A stretch of DNA of 64,000 nt, from assembly GCA_016218725.1 (NCBI GenBank), contig JACRDB010000095.1, positions 1 to 64,000 of the forward strand. The letters run 5' to 3'. The DNA comes from Deltaproteobacteria bacterium (GTDB lineage Bacteria > Myxococcota_A > Polyangia > Polyangiales > Ga0077539). The translations under genes and the position numbers were made by a program. Position 1 is the first letter of the stretch. Every line of letters starts with the position of its first letter. Of the stretch, positions 8,468 through 16,115 are shown one piece after another. The notes below the pieces were generated by a model. That model saw nothing but the letters and a program-made list of their open reading frames with translations, was not told the DNA's origin and did no database searches.

Positions 8468-9790
8468 TCAGAACCACGCGGTCGCGCCGAGGAGGAGCGT
8501 GTCCTGGAGGCCCGCGTTGGGCACCAGGCGGCCGGTGAGGTCGCGCGCCGCGTTGTCGCGGTAGTAGGCCATCCCGTTGGCCAGGTCGTGGCGGTACTCC
8601 AGCCGGAAGGAGACGTGCTCATGGGGCCTCGCGTCCAGGGTGAAGGTCCCGCTCCCGGCCCAGGTGGCCTCGGGCTGGAACACCGCCGTGGGCGACGGCC
8701 CGTCCAGCACCGCCGGCGGCGCGCTCTCCGTGAAGGCGTCCGCCCGCAGGGCCAGGAAGAGCCACGGCCGCAGCCGGAAGCGTGCGTAGAGCGCGCCCCC
8801 GAACCACGCCTGGGTGCCCACGCGGTTCGGCTCGAAGCCCGTGTTCACGTGCGCCATCACGCTCACCGACGGCGACGCGTCCCAGGCCACGTAGCTGTCC
8901 ACCGTGTGCCGCGCGTAGGCGCCCGTCGGAGCGTCCGCCGGGCGCTCCACGCCGACGTAGTACTCCAGGTCGAAGTACACCCGCTCTCCGTGCCAGGTGT
9001 ACTCCAGCGACACGGACTTCGAACGGTTCGCGTCCCCGGGGACCTGGTCCCAGCCGTTGTACACCCCCAGCGCCAGCCGAGAGCGCTGCGTCGCGGAATA
9101 CACCGCCCGCGCCCCGAGCTGCTGGTACGGCAGGTGATAGAACAGCAGCGAGTGGGAGTGGTTCCAGTTGCGGTACACCGCCACCTCCTCGGGCCCGAAG
9201 GGCACCGCGAAGAGCCCCGCGTCCACCCGGAGCCCCCGGCCCACCGGCGCCTCCCAGGACAACGCCGCCTCCTGGAGCGAGCGCCAGAGCGTGCCCAGCC
9301 CCAGGGCCCCCAGGGCCCCCGTCGGGCGGTAGAACCCCGCCAGGGTCCCGGTCTGGAGCGCCAGGTGCCCGCTCACCCGCCCCAGCCGGAAGGTGCTCGT
9401 CAGCACCGCGTTGCCCAGCGTGAACACGTCGTGCTGCGAGTCGTACGCCCGCAGCGCCGAGAGGTTGCTCGACGGCTGGTTGAAATTGTACGCGTAGTAC
9501 GCGTCCAGGAACCCGTGGAACTGCACCCCGGGGCGCCGGTCCCCCTCGGTCTCGTCCCCGGTCCCGCCCGGCGCCGCCGTGCCGCTGCCAGGCACCCGGC
9601 GGTCCGGCTGCATCCGCGTCGCCTCCTCCTCGGCCCTCGCCTCCGCCGCCTCCCGCGCCCCGGGCGGCGGCGTGGCCTCCACCGGCGTGGTCGCCAGCGT
9701 CACCGCCGGAGCCTGCGCCAGCGCCACCCCGGACCTCACGCCCAACGCCACCACGAACACGGACCAGGTCGCTCTCACAGGTGTCCGCAC
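8468..9790 (-). CDS. Outer-membrane beta-barrel (porin-like) protein
   Basis: 440 residues. A signal peptide (cleavage near ALA-QA) and a low-complexity Ala/Glu/Arg linker to about residue 90 precede a barrel. The barrel begins at GVQFHGFLDAYYAYNFNQP, shows alternating aromatic/hydrophobic strands, and ends in a C-terminal phenylalanine (TLLLGATAWF), the signal for BAM insertion. It resembles the myxobacterial putative OmpL-like/porin family. The GTG start at 9790 lies inside the left direct repeat, so its first eight codons are duplicated at 16116-16138. It was probably the second gene after the DsbA-like gene before the island inserted. Confidence 0.8.
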   Translation of the reverse strand: MRTPVRATWSVFVVALGVRSGVALAQAPAVTLATTPVEATPPPGAREAAEARAEEEATRMQPDRRVPGSGTAAPGGTGDETEGDRRPGVQFHGFLDAYYAYNFNQPSSNLSALRAYDSQHDVFTLGNAVLTSTFRLGRVSGHLALQTGTLAGFYRPTGALGALGLGTLWRSLQEAALSWEAPVGRGLRVDAGLFAVPFGPEEVAVYRNWNHSHSLLFYHLPYQQLGARAVYSATQRSRLALGVYNGWDQVPGDANRSKSVSLEYTWHGERVYFDLEYYVGVERPADAPTGAYARHTVDSYVAWDASPSVSVMAHVNTGFEPNRVGTQAWFGGALYARFRLRPWLFLALRADAFTESAPPAVLDGPSPTAVFQPEATWAGSGTFTLDARPHEHVSFRLEYRHDLANGMAYYRDNAARDLTGRLVPNAGLQDTLLLGATAWF

Positions 9791-9923
9791 GCTACGGCAC
9801 CCGACGCCCCGCTGTCACCGTTCGTCTACGGCGTCCCCCCGGACGGCACCTTCGCCCTATGGCTGCGGCAGGTACACCATCTCCCGAGAGCCATGTGCGA
9901 CAATGTAGGCGTACAGGTTCCCG
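9768..9923. repeat. Left 156-bp direct repeat of the island
   Basis: Nearly identical to 16116-16270; by eye about 151 of 156 positions match. The differences are single changes at 9824 and 9850 and a small 3-for-2 base difference near 9857-9859. It holds, on the minus strand, the decayed 3' end of the DsbA-like gene (frameshifted by the indel), a 35-bp spacer and the first eight codons of the outer-membrane barrel gene. The right copy keeps the intact DsbA end, so this copy is the degenerate DsbA remnant and the functional start of the barrel gene. Confidence 0.9.
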
Positions 9924-9961
9924 TGTACCCGGACTGCGTCTGCGACGAGCGGGTGCCGCGG

Positions 9962-9970
9962 TGGTATACT
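9962..9970 (+). promoter_or_regulatory. Extended -10 promoter for xisHI
   Basis: TGG-TATACT matches an extended -10 element (TGn plus a near-consensus hexamer). It ends 10 bases before the GTG of xisH at 9981, so transcription would start at or only a few bases before the start codon. The xisH message would be leaderless or almost so. No good -35 hexamer is seen, which fits an extended -10 promoter. Confidence 0.5.
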
Positions 9971-9980
9971 TCTCGGCGTT

Positions 9981-10424
9981 GTGCCGGCGCGGGACGCCTA
10001 CCACCACTGCGTGCGGGCCGCCCTCGTCAAGGACGGCTGGGTCATCACCCACGATCCCCTGCGGCTTCGGCTCCAGGGCGGCCGGAGGAACCTATACATC
10101 GACCTCGGGGCTGAGCGCCTGCTCGCCGCGGAGCGGGGGAGCCAGCGGATCGCCGTCGAGATCAAGACCTTCGGGGGGCCGTCCGACGTGCGGGACTTCG
10201 AGACCGCCGTCGGCCAGTTCGTGGTGTATGCGCGCCTGCTGCGGCGCTACCAACCCGACCGCGAGCTCTACCTCGCCGTGCCTGATTTCGCCTGGCGTGG
10301 TATCTTCGCGGAGGAGATCGGGCAGGTGCTCCTCGAAGACGCGCTGGTGCGGGTGGTTGCCTTCGACCCCGAGCTGGAGGAGATCGTTCAATGGAAGCCC
10401 TCGATGCCTGGCGCGACGCGCTGA
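9981..10424 (+). CDS. xisH: XisH-family protein (fdxN element excision controlling factor)
   Basis: 147 residues, the usual XisH length. It contains a PD-(D/E)XK-like nuclease signature: Asp41 in NLYIDLGAE, then Glu60-Ile-Lys62 in AVEIKTFGG, followed by the family's FETAVGQFVVY segment. XisH and XisI were first described as required for excision of the fdxN element in Anabaena and occur widely in cyanobacteria; the molecular role remains unclear. The GTG start sits just after an extended -10. The 3' end overlaps xisI by 34 bp, which argues for coupled translation and a shared function. Finding this pair in what looks like a myxobacterium suggests horizontal transfer. Confidence 0.88.
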   Translation: MPARDAYHHCVRAALVKDGWVITHDPLRLRLQGGRRNLYIDLGAERLLAAERGSQRIAVEIKTFGGPSDVRDFETAVGQFVVYARLLRRYQPDRELYLAVPDFAWRGIFAEEIGQVLLEDALVRVVAFDPELEEIVQWKPSMPGATR

Positions 10425-10726
10425 TCCATGTCCTGAAGGAGTACGCACAGATCCCCTACGCCCAGGGTGAAATCCGCAACGAGGTGGTCTGTGACCGCGA
10501 GCAGGGGCACTATCTATTGATGGAGGTCGGCTGGGACGCCGGGCAGCGGGTCCATGGGCCCCTGATCCACGTGGACGTCATCGCCGACAAGCTCTGGATC
10601 CAGCACGATGGCACCGAGCGCGGCATCGCCGACGACCTCGTGGCCGCGGGCGTGCCCCGCGATCACATCGTGCTGGGGTTTCGTCCGCCGCACGCCCGTA
10701 AGTACACCGATTTCGCCGCCGCGTAA
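10391..10726 (+). CDS. xisI: XisI-family protein
   Basis: 111 residues, full length for XisI. Diagnostic stretches are the N-terminal LKEYAQIPY, the central HYLLMEVGWD, RVHGPLIHVDV with KLWIQHDGTE, GIADDLVAAGVP and the terminal DHIVLGFRPPHARKYTDFA. The ATG at 10391 lies inside the end of xisH. It is the expected partner of XisH. No recombinase follows; the next gene is convergent and ends 44 bp away. Confidence 0.9.
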   Translation: MEALDAWRDALIHVLKEYAQIPYAQGEIRNEVVCDREQGHYLLMEVGWDAGQRVHGPLIHVDVIADKLWIQHDGTERGIADDLVAAGVPRDHIVLGFRPPHARKYTDFAAA

Positions 10727-10770
10727 CCCGACGGTGAGGTGGCACCGCCAGGGGAGTTCGAGGGGCGGGC

Positions 10771-11511
10771 TCACTCACCGAGAATGCGCAAGCGGCGGCG
10801 TTTCTTTTCCAGCGCGGCGCCCTCCAGCAACTTCGTGAAGCGCTGGTCGACCTCCCCGTCACGCCGACCAAGGAAGAGCGACTTCCCCTCGGTCGGGGGG
10901 GCCCACTGCTCGACCTCGTACAGTTCGAACTCCGTGGAGAACTGCAGCTCCAGCAGGGCGAGGAGCTCTGGCCGCGGAGCGCTGTTGGCAGTGGCGCGCT
11001 CGGTCAACTCCGGGACGCCCTCGCTCTGCACCAGATCCCGGATCGCGTCGGGGCACTCGCGTGGCGGGCGAGGCCGTGCGCCCAGTTCAATGGTCAGCTC
11101 GGCCTCGTGATCTGGGCGCTCGGGCCTCCGCCAGAACCAACACCGGTCGAGGGCGGAGTAGTAGACCGTCGCAGTCGTTCGCTCTCGTCGCGCGAGGCGC
11201 TCGGTCGCCACCATCGCCAGACCGTGCGGTGTGGTCGAGAGGTGTCCGTCAACGATGGAGAGGCCAGCGACCTCGAGCATGCGCGTAGCGGTGTCGGCCA
11301 CGAGGCGAAGATCCGCACCGAAGCCCATGGCCTGCGACAGCTCAGCGACGGTCCCTAGGCCGTGATGGACGAGCCGAAGGACGGTGCGTTCGGAGGCGGA
11401 GAGGGCCACTGGATACTGCACTTCGAGGTCGAGGCGCCACGCCGCAATCGGGAAGGCCACCGACCAGCGGCGCTGGAACGTGCTTCCATCACGGAGAAAT
11501 CGATCGTTCAT
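10771..11511 (-). CDS. Unknown protein with winged-helix-like N-terminus
   Basis: 246 residues, not recognised. Residues about 38-105 look like a winged helix: ASERTVLRLVHHG, then TVAELSQAMGFG, then a wing-like MLEVAGLSIVDGHLSTTPHG. The C-terminal half is acidic and ends in a basic helix (LEKKRRRLRI). A good Shine-Dalgarno (GGAG, 7 bases before ATG) is present. It lies 21 bp after the kinase-helicase stop codon on the same strand, the last gene of a likely three-gene transcription unit. It may be a DNA-binding or adaptor component of the helicase system; this is inferred from context only. Confidence 0.6.
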   Translation of the reverse strand: MNDRFLRDGSTFQRRWSVAFPIAAWRLDLEVQYPVALSASERTVLRLVHHGLGTVAELSQAMGFGADLRLVADTATRMLEVAGLSIVDGHLSTTPHGLAMVATERLARRERTTATVYYSALDRCWFWRRPERPDHEAELTIELGARPRPPRECPDAIRDLVQSEGVPELTERATANSAPRPELLALLELQFSTEFELYEVEQWAPPTEGKSLFLGRRDGEVDQRFTKLLEGAALEKKRRRLRILGE

Positions 11512-11532
11512 GTGGGTGCTCCGAGGGGTGAG

Positions 11533-14500
11533 TCAGGCGGTGAGGAATCTCTGCAATGGGACCTTGTTCTCGTCTGGCAGCAGCGCGAGGAGCCGCTGTA
11601 GGAGCGGTGTCGCGGGGGCGCCATCAAGGTCGCCGACCAGTAGCAGCAGCGAGCGGGCCCGGGAGAGGGCCACATTGAAGAGCCGGGGATCGGCGAGGAA
11701 GCGCCACTCAGTTGAACCGGTCCGCACGAGGGAGTACACGATCACGTCTGATTGGCGCCCCTGAAAGGTGTTGACGGTGCCCGCTCGCACGTCGCGAAGC
11801 GACATCCAGTTGCGTCGCACCTTCGCATCCAGAAGCTCAGCCTGCGCGCGGTACGGCGTGATGACGGAGACCGTGAGGGTCCTCCGGGCGGCGCCCGTCT
11901 CGGCATCGAGGGCGCAGAGCAGGCGCACCACCTGCTCGGCCTCGTCCGCGTTGCGGCGCGATCCCTCGGCGGTCGCCTGATCGCTCCCGCGGAACCCCAG
12001 GAAGAGCGCCCGGTGCGGTCGATCGAAGCGACCGGGTGGCAATGGGCGATCCTCGTGGCGGACATTGTGCAAGAGCTTCCCCTCGTAGAACAGCGTCGAC
12101 ACGAGGTGTCCGATCGTGGGATGCATCCGCGACTGGGTTCGCATCTCGCCGCGGTGCGTCTCAGGGAGGACCCGCTCGAACAGGTGTTGAAAGAGCGAGA
12201 GCTTCGCCTCCTCGGGGTCCAAGCCCTGAGCATCGAGCAGCTCGGCGGTCAGGGAGTCGAGGTACGGCGGGAGCTGCTTGTGATCACCGACGAGGATGAT
12301 CTTCCTCGCCGAGACGAGCGGCACCAGCACCTCGGCGAGGGTGATCTTGGCGGCCTCGTCAACGATCACAACGTCCCAGCGGTCCGACCGAGCGAGCTTG
12401 AGCGAGCGCTGGGAGCGCGACGTGGTGGAGCCCCAGACCTGAACGTGGGCCGAGAACTCCTCTCGGGAGCCAGCAGCCGCGTGCTCCAGGTCGCGGCACC
12501 ACTCGTCGAGGGCGTCCCCACGCGGTCCAGCGTGGACGGCGCGTTGTGCCTTCACGGCCTCGCGCCACCCACGAGCCATCCGGCGGAACATGGGCTCCAG
12601 GCCGTCGTGGCGAGCCTCGTTGCGCAGTTCGTCGCGCACATCGCGCACCACCCACGGAGGCGTATGGAGGTGCTGGGCGAGGTCAGGCTCCTGGAGGCGC
12701 TCGATGGCGTTGGAGACCGCCTCGTTCGACTGCGAACAGATCAAGATGCGTTGTCGGGGGTTCTGGGTCAGGAGCTGCATCACGAGCTCCACGAGCAGCG
12801 TGGTCTTGCCGGTGCCGGGAGGACCCTGCACGCAGGAGACGTCGCACGCGAGTACGCGCTCGAGGATGTCGCACACGCGACGGTCGCCTCGCAGGAAGCC
12901 CTGGAACGGGGTCACGGCCGCGCGGGCCGCGAGGGCGTGGGTGCTCGTCTGTGTGAGGAGCCGACCGAGTTCGGGGATCCACGACTTCTTCCCACGGAGC
13001 CGGTCGAGGGCCTCCTCCTGTTTGTCGAGCTCTCGGCGGCGGAGCTGGTCCTGCAGGTGCAAGGTCACCCTCCGATGACGTTCGTGGGTCCTATCGAAGT
13101 CGACGGTCGCGATCACCCTTCCGTTGGTCCCGACGTTCCATCCGGTGCACCGCCCGAGCCCATGGCAGGACTCGGGGTTGAGCACCTGCATCGCCTCGAT
13201 CGTAGGGAAGTGTCCGGGGACCCGAGCTGCATCGAGCGGGGACAGCTCGACCGCTTCAATCTGCGCTCCTGGAGGAGTCACCCACCGCACGTCGGTCACT
13301 TCGATCGATGCCTGTCGGACCCGCACCCGGTCCTTCTCCAACGGGGTGCCGTTCGTGACATGGCCCTTGAATTCGACCCGCGGAAGGCGCTCTCGCTCCA
13401 ACGCGATCACGCGCTGCGCCAGGCTGAGGAGCTTCTCGACTCGTTCGCTCTGCGCGTGGCTGCGTGCGCTGAGGGCTGCCTCCACCAGGGGACTCCCGTC
13501 GCCGGTACCGAACTGCACCTGCACCAAGGCCTTCCGCGCCTCTCGGCGGTCGTTGGCGAGGCGTGGCCCTGACAGCAGAAGCACGTCGATCACGCGGACC
13601 TCACCCCCGGGGTCCCAGACGGCCACGGCCATCCAAGTCTCTCCGTACATCTTGACGCGCGAGCCAGTTGTACCTTCGTCGATGCGCAATGTCAGCGCAG
13701 CGTTGAGGTCCGCCGCGAGCTGCGCGGGGGTCGCGTCGAACTCCTGTAGTTTCTGGGTCGCCGTACGGGTCAGGCGAAGCACGGCCGTCGGTCGCGGAGT
13801 GATCGCGTCGGAAACTGCCTGAAGGTCTGCTGTGAGCGCGTGCAGGGTGGGGCGTTGCGAGGGTTCGCTCGCGAGCCCCGCGCGGAGCGTGGCCTCCAGG
13901 GGCGCGAGGACCCCGGTCGGAGCGCCCGAGGAGGTCAAGTCCCTCGCGGCGACGGACCACAGGTCGCGGAAGTCCGACAGGCCGAAGCCGTCATGGGGGC
14001 GGCGCATCGAGAGCAGTGCCAGCACCAGCAGCGAGAGCGCATGGACGTCCGCGGGATAGAGTGCCTCACCATGGAGGCACTGCTCGGGCGCGGCGTAGGG
14101 TCGGGTGAAGAGGTCGCGCAGTGTCCGCCCCTCGGGATTCAGGGCACGGTAGTGCAGCACGTTGGCCACGCCGAAGTCACAGATGGTGAGGTGGTCGGAG
14201 TCGGTGTCGACGAGGACGTTGGCGGGCTTGAGGTCACGGTGGATGACCCTGCGCGCGTGGGCCGCGCTGACAGCGGAGACCAGGCGCAGGGCTTCGGTGA
14301 TTCGCCACGAGACCGAGCGGGCCTGGAGCCCTTCCTGGGCCTGGGTCAGCAACCTCTCAAGGGTGAGGTTACCGGGGACCAGGTCGAACACCAGGATCGG
14401 CGTCCCGTCGGCCTCCCGGTGCGACGCACGGAGGGTTACGATGCCGTCGTGCTCGAACCCGTCGAGGGCGGCGATCTCCCGCTGGAACAGCGCGTCGACC

Positions 14501-14655
14501 AGGGCCGGATCGACCCTCTCCACCCGCAGGGCCTTCAAGGCGAAGGGCTGCCCCTCGTCGTCGCTGGCCTCGAAGACGTCAGCGTATTCGGTGCGCGCGA
14601 GCACCCGGCGGGCCCGAAAGCGGCCGAAGGTGAGGTTCTGTGGGCGAGTTTCCAT
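11533..14655 (-). CDS. Ser/Thr protein kinase fused to SF1 (UPF1/DNA2-like) helicase
   Basis: A 1040-residue two-enzyme fusion. Residues 10-280 form a Hanks-type kinase with all catalytic signs: Lys41 (FALK), Glu60 of helix C, HRDLKPAN at 139-146, DFG at 160-162 and APE at 189-191. Residues 600-1015 form a superfamily 1B helicase: Walker A GPPGTGKTT at 611-619, motif II DEAA at 766-769, GDHKQLPP at 790-797, ITPYRAQ near 932, NTFQGRQSD near 962 and VALSRAR near 995. Residues 300-590 are a connector of unknown type. Both enzymes look intact. Such helicases unwind nucleic acid; the kinase may gate the helicase or phosphorylate the neighbouring sigma-like protein (inference). It follows the sigma gene by 110 bp. 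Confidence 0.88.
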   Translation of the reverse strand: METRPQNLTFGRFRARRVLARTEYADVFEASDDEGQPFALKALRVERVDPALVDALFQREIAALDGFEHDGIVTLRASHREADGTPILVFDLVPGNLTLERLLTQAQEGLQARSVSWRITEALRLVSAVSAAHARRVIHRDLKPANVLVDTDSDHLTICDFGVANVLHYRALNPEGRTLRDLFTRPYAAPEQCLHGEALYPADVHALSLLVLALLSMRRPHDGFGLSDFRDLWSVAARDLTSSGAPTGVLAPLEATLRAGLASEPSQRPTLHALTADLQAVSDAITPRPTAVLRLTRTATQKLQEFDATPAQLAADLNAALTLRIDEGTTGSRVKMYGETWMAVAVWDPGGEVRVIDVLLLSGPRLANDRREARKALVQVQFGTGDGSPLVEAALSARSHAQSERVEKLLSLAQRVIALERERLPRVEFKGHVTNGTPLEKDRVRVRQASIEVTDVRWVTPPGAQIEAVELSPLDAARVPGHFPTIEAMQVLNPESCHGLGRCTGWNVGTNGRVIATVDFDRTHERHRRVTLHLQDQLRRRELDKQEEALDRLRGKKSWIPELGRLLTQTSTHALAARAAVTPFQGFLRGDRRVCDILERVLACDVSCVQGPPGTGKTTLLVELVMQLLTQNPRQRILICSQSNEAVSNAIERLQEPDLAQHLHTPPWVVRDVRDELRNEARHDGLEPMFRRMARGWREAVKAQRAVHAGPRGDALDEWCRDLEHAAAGSREEFSAHVQVWGSTTSRSQRSLKLARSDRWDVVIVDEAAKITLAEVLVPLVSARKIILVGDHKQLPPYLDSLTAELLDAQGLDPEEAKLSLFQHLFERVLPETHRGEMRTQSRMHPTIGHLVSTLFYEGKLLHNVRHEDRPLPPGRFDRPHRALFLGFRGSDQATAEGSRRNADEAEQVVRLLCALDAETGAARRTLTVSVITPYRAQAELLDAKVRRNWMSLRDVRAGTVNTFQGRQSDVIVYSLVRTGSTEWRFLADPRLFNVALSRARSLLLLVGDLDGAPATPLLQRLLALLPDENKVPLQRFLTA

Positions 14656-14670
14656 GGCGATGCACTCCTA

Positions 14671-14708
14671 CGGGAGGACGCGCCAGACAGTCTGGCTCTG
14701 ACCTCCCG
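14671..14708 (-). promoter_or_regulatory. Structured leader immediately before the kinase-helicase gene
   Basis: Two nested perfect stems occur in the 110-bp spacer: an outer one, cgggagg (14671-14677) with cctcccg (14702-14708), and an inner palindrome, GCCAGAC-A-GTCTGGC (14682-14696). On the transcript the hairpin ends directly before the ribosome binding site (GGAG nine bases from the ATG at 14655). This position suits translational control or attenuation; the inner palindrome could also be a protein-binding operator. There is no U-tract, so a simple terminator is unlikely. Confidence 0.55.
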
Positions 14709-14753
14709 GGACCCACTCGCGATGGCGGAGGCTGTGACAAGAAATCGTACAAC

Positions 14754-14769
14754 CTGATCGGACGATCAG
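14754..14769. promoter_or_regulatory. Perfect palindrome at the sigma-gene stop codon
   Basis: CTGATCG-GA-CGATCAG, 7-bp arms with a 2-bp centre, overlaps the stop codon of the sigma-like gene and lies about 100 bp before the kinase-helicase start. It could be an operator for an internal promoter or a processing site. No matching second copy was noticed. Confidence 0.4.
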
Positions 14770-16007
14770 ATGCAGCGGCGATAATACTCCGCCGTGAACG
14801 ACCGGAGGGCGCGGCTGTGGCGCTGCCGCACCGCGGCCTCAGTGGTGCCGAAGCGCCGGGCGAGTTCGGCGTAGTCCTCACCCTGGAAGTCCCGGAGCTC
14901 GATGATCATCGCGTCTTGGAGGGACATGGCGCAGTACGCATGTGAGGCAGCTCGGATGCGCTCGTCGTGGAGGGCCTGCTCTTCGGGGTCTGGCCAGGGA
15001 CAGTACACGGCCTCGGGGTCGAGCTCGCAGAGTCTCCGGCGACGCGCACTGTTGGCGCGGTTTTGGACCGAGCGGACGAAGTAGCTCCGCAGGTCGCGGA
15101 CGGGCTGACGCTCGTGCCGCAGGCAGACCGCCAGGAGCGTCTCGTGCACGACGTCCTCCGCGTCGCTCTGCCCGAGCCTGGGCCTGAGTTGCTGGATCAT
15201 CTCCGAGCAGAGATCCGACCCCTGGCTGCCGCCGCCATGCAGGTCCTCCATGCAACGAGCCAGCCCCAGACGCTCGATGGCCGCGGGCGAACTCGACGGG
15301 TGCGCGCGTTCCAGGCCACAGAGCGCCGCGGACCCGGGCTGCGAGCAGACTTGCTGCGTTCGCGCGTTGAGCGGGCGCAGGATGGCGCTCCCCACGACGT
15401 CGAGAATCGCCAGGTTCACGAGGCCTGCGGTAGCGGCCAGCAGGGCGGTCGCGGCAAGGAAGCCGGTCAACATCGCGGACCGCCGCCCGAGGCGCCAGAG
15501 GCCTCCCAGCGCCGCAGAGGCCAGCCAAAGACAGCCCAGGAGCAGGAGGAACACCGCGTCGACCGCCCCGGCCAGGAGCGCAGCCGCGAGCGCGGTGCGT
15601 AGGAGTTCGGGGTTCCAAATGGAGCGCAAGGGAACAAGGATGAGGTCCACCGCGGCGAGGGCGCCGAGGACCCAAGGAAGGCTCCCACGGTACCAGGGGA
15701 TGGGCGCGCGGAAGGTGCCTGTGGCCCTGCGGGCCAGGCGAACAAGATGACACGCGCCGTCGATGGCCAGGGGGAGCACCAGCAACGCGGCCCCGAACTG
15801 CACCGCGCCTCCAAGGCGGAACTGGCTCTCGCCGACCAGCTCCGCAAAGGGCAAGAGCACAGCGAGGGTTACGGACAATGACGCGAGTCCCCAGAGCGCT
15901 CCCGCCACGGGGAGCAGCACGAACAGCGCGAGGATCGCTAAGGCGGTCCAGAGGATCATCGCTTGCCAGGGGCGGATCACGCTACCCGAAGAAGGGGTGG
16001 AGTTCAT
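14766..16007 (-). CDS. Membrane-spanning sigma-70 family protein
   Basis: 413 residues. The first half holds about six hydrophobic segments (roughly 16-36, 39-57, 66-86, 110-127, 136-170, 180-208). The second half is a sigma-70/ECF-type region. Region 2 is around 281-325 (DAEDVVHETLLAV and RSYFVRSVQNRANSARRRR). Region 4 is around 360-405 (LQDAMIIELRDFQGEDYAELARRFGTTEAAV). Cysteines cluster at 221-267 in the linker. ECF sigma factors are normally soluble and held by membrane anti-sigma factors; here the sensor and sigma parts appear to be one chain. RBS GGAGG is 8 bases from the ATG. It is the first gene of the leftward unit, and a possible -10 (TATGAT on the minus strand, 16031-16036) lies upstream. 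Confidence 0.8.
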   Translation of the reverse strand: MNSTPSSGSVIRPWQAMILWTALAILALFVLLPVAGALWGLASLSVTLAVLLPFAELVGESQFRLGGAVQFGAALLVLPLAIDGACHLVRLARRATGTFRAPIPWYRGSLPWVLGALAAVDLILVPLRSIWNPELLRTALAAALLAGAVDAVFLLLLGCLWLASAALGGLWRLGRRSAMLTGFLAATALLAATAGLVNLAILDVVGSAILRPLNARTQQVCSQPGSAALCGLERAHPSSSPAAIERLGLARCMEDLHGGGSQGSDLCSEMIQQLRPRLGQSDAEDVVHETLLAVCLRHERQPVRDLRSYFVRSVQNRANSARRRRLCELDPEAVYCPWPDPEEQALHDERIRAASHAYCAMSLQDAMIIELRDFQGEDYAELARRFGTTEAAVRQRHSRALRSFTAEYYRRCI

Positions 16008-16115
16008 CGTCGTTCCCTCCGCGATTGCCGATCATACGCCCGGTGAATCCAGAACCTACGCGAGGGTCGACGCTCCCAGTGCCTTTTGGAGCGACGCATC
16101 CTGAACAGGGACGCC

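Noticed and set aside
9768..9923. Left repeat as a coding part of a second DsbA gene
   Set aside because: A one-base length difference breaks the frame and only about 31 codons are present; it is a remnant.
10727..10770. Terminator between xisI and the convergent unknown gene
   Set aside because: Only a 5-bp stem (cggtg/caccg) without T-run; too weak to call.
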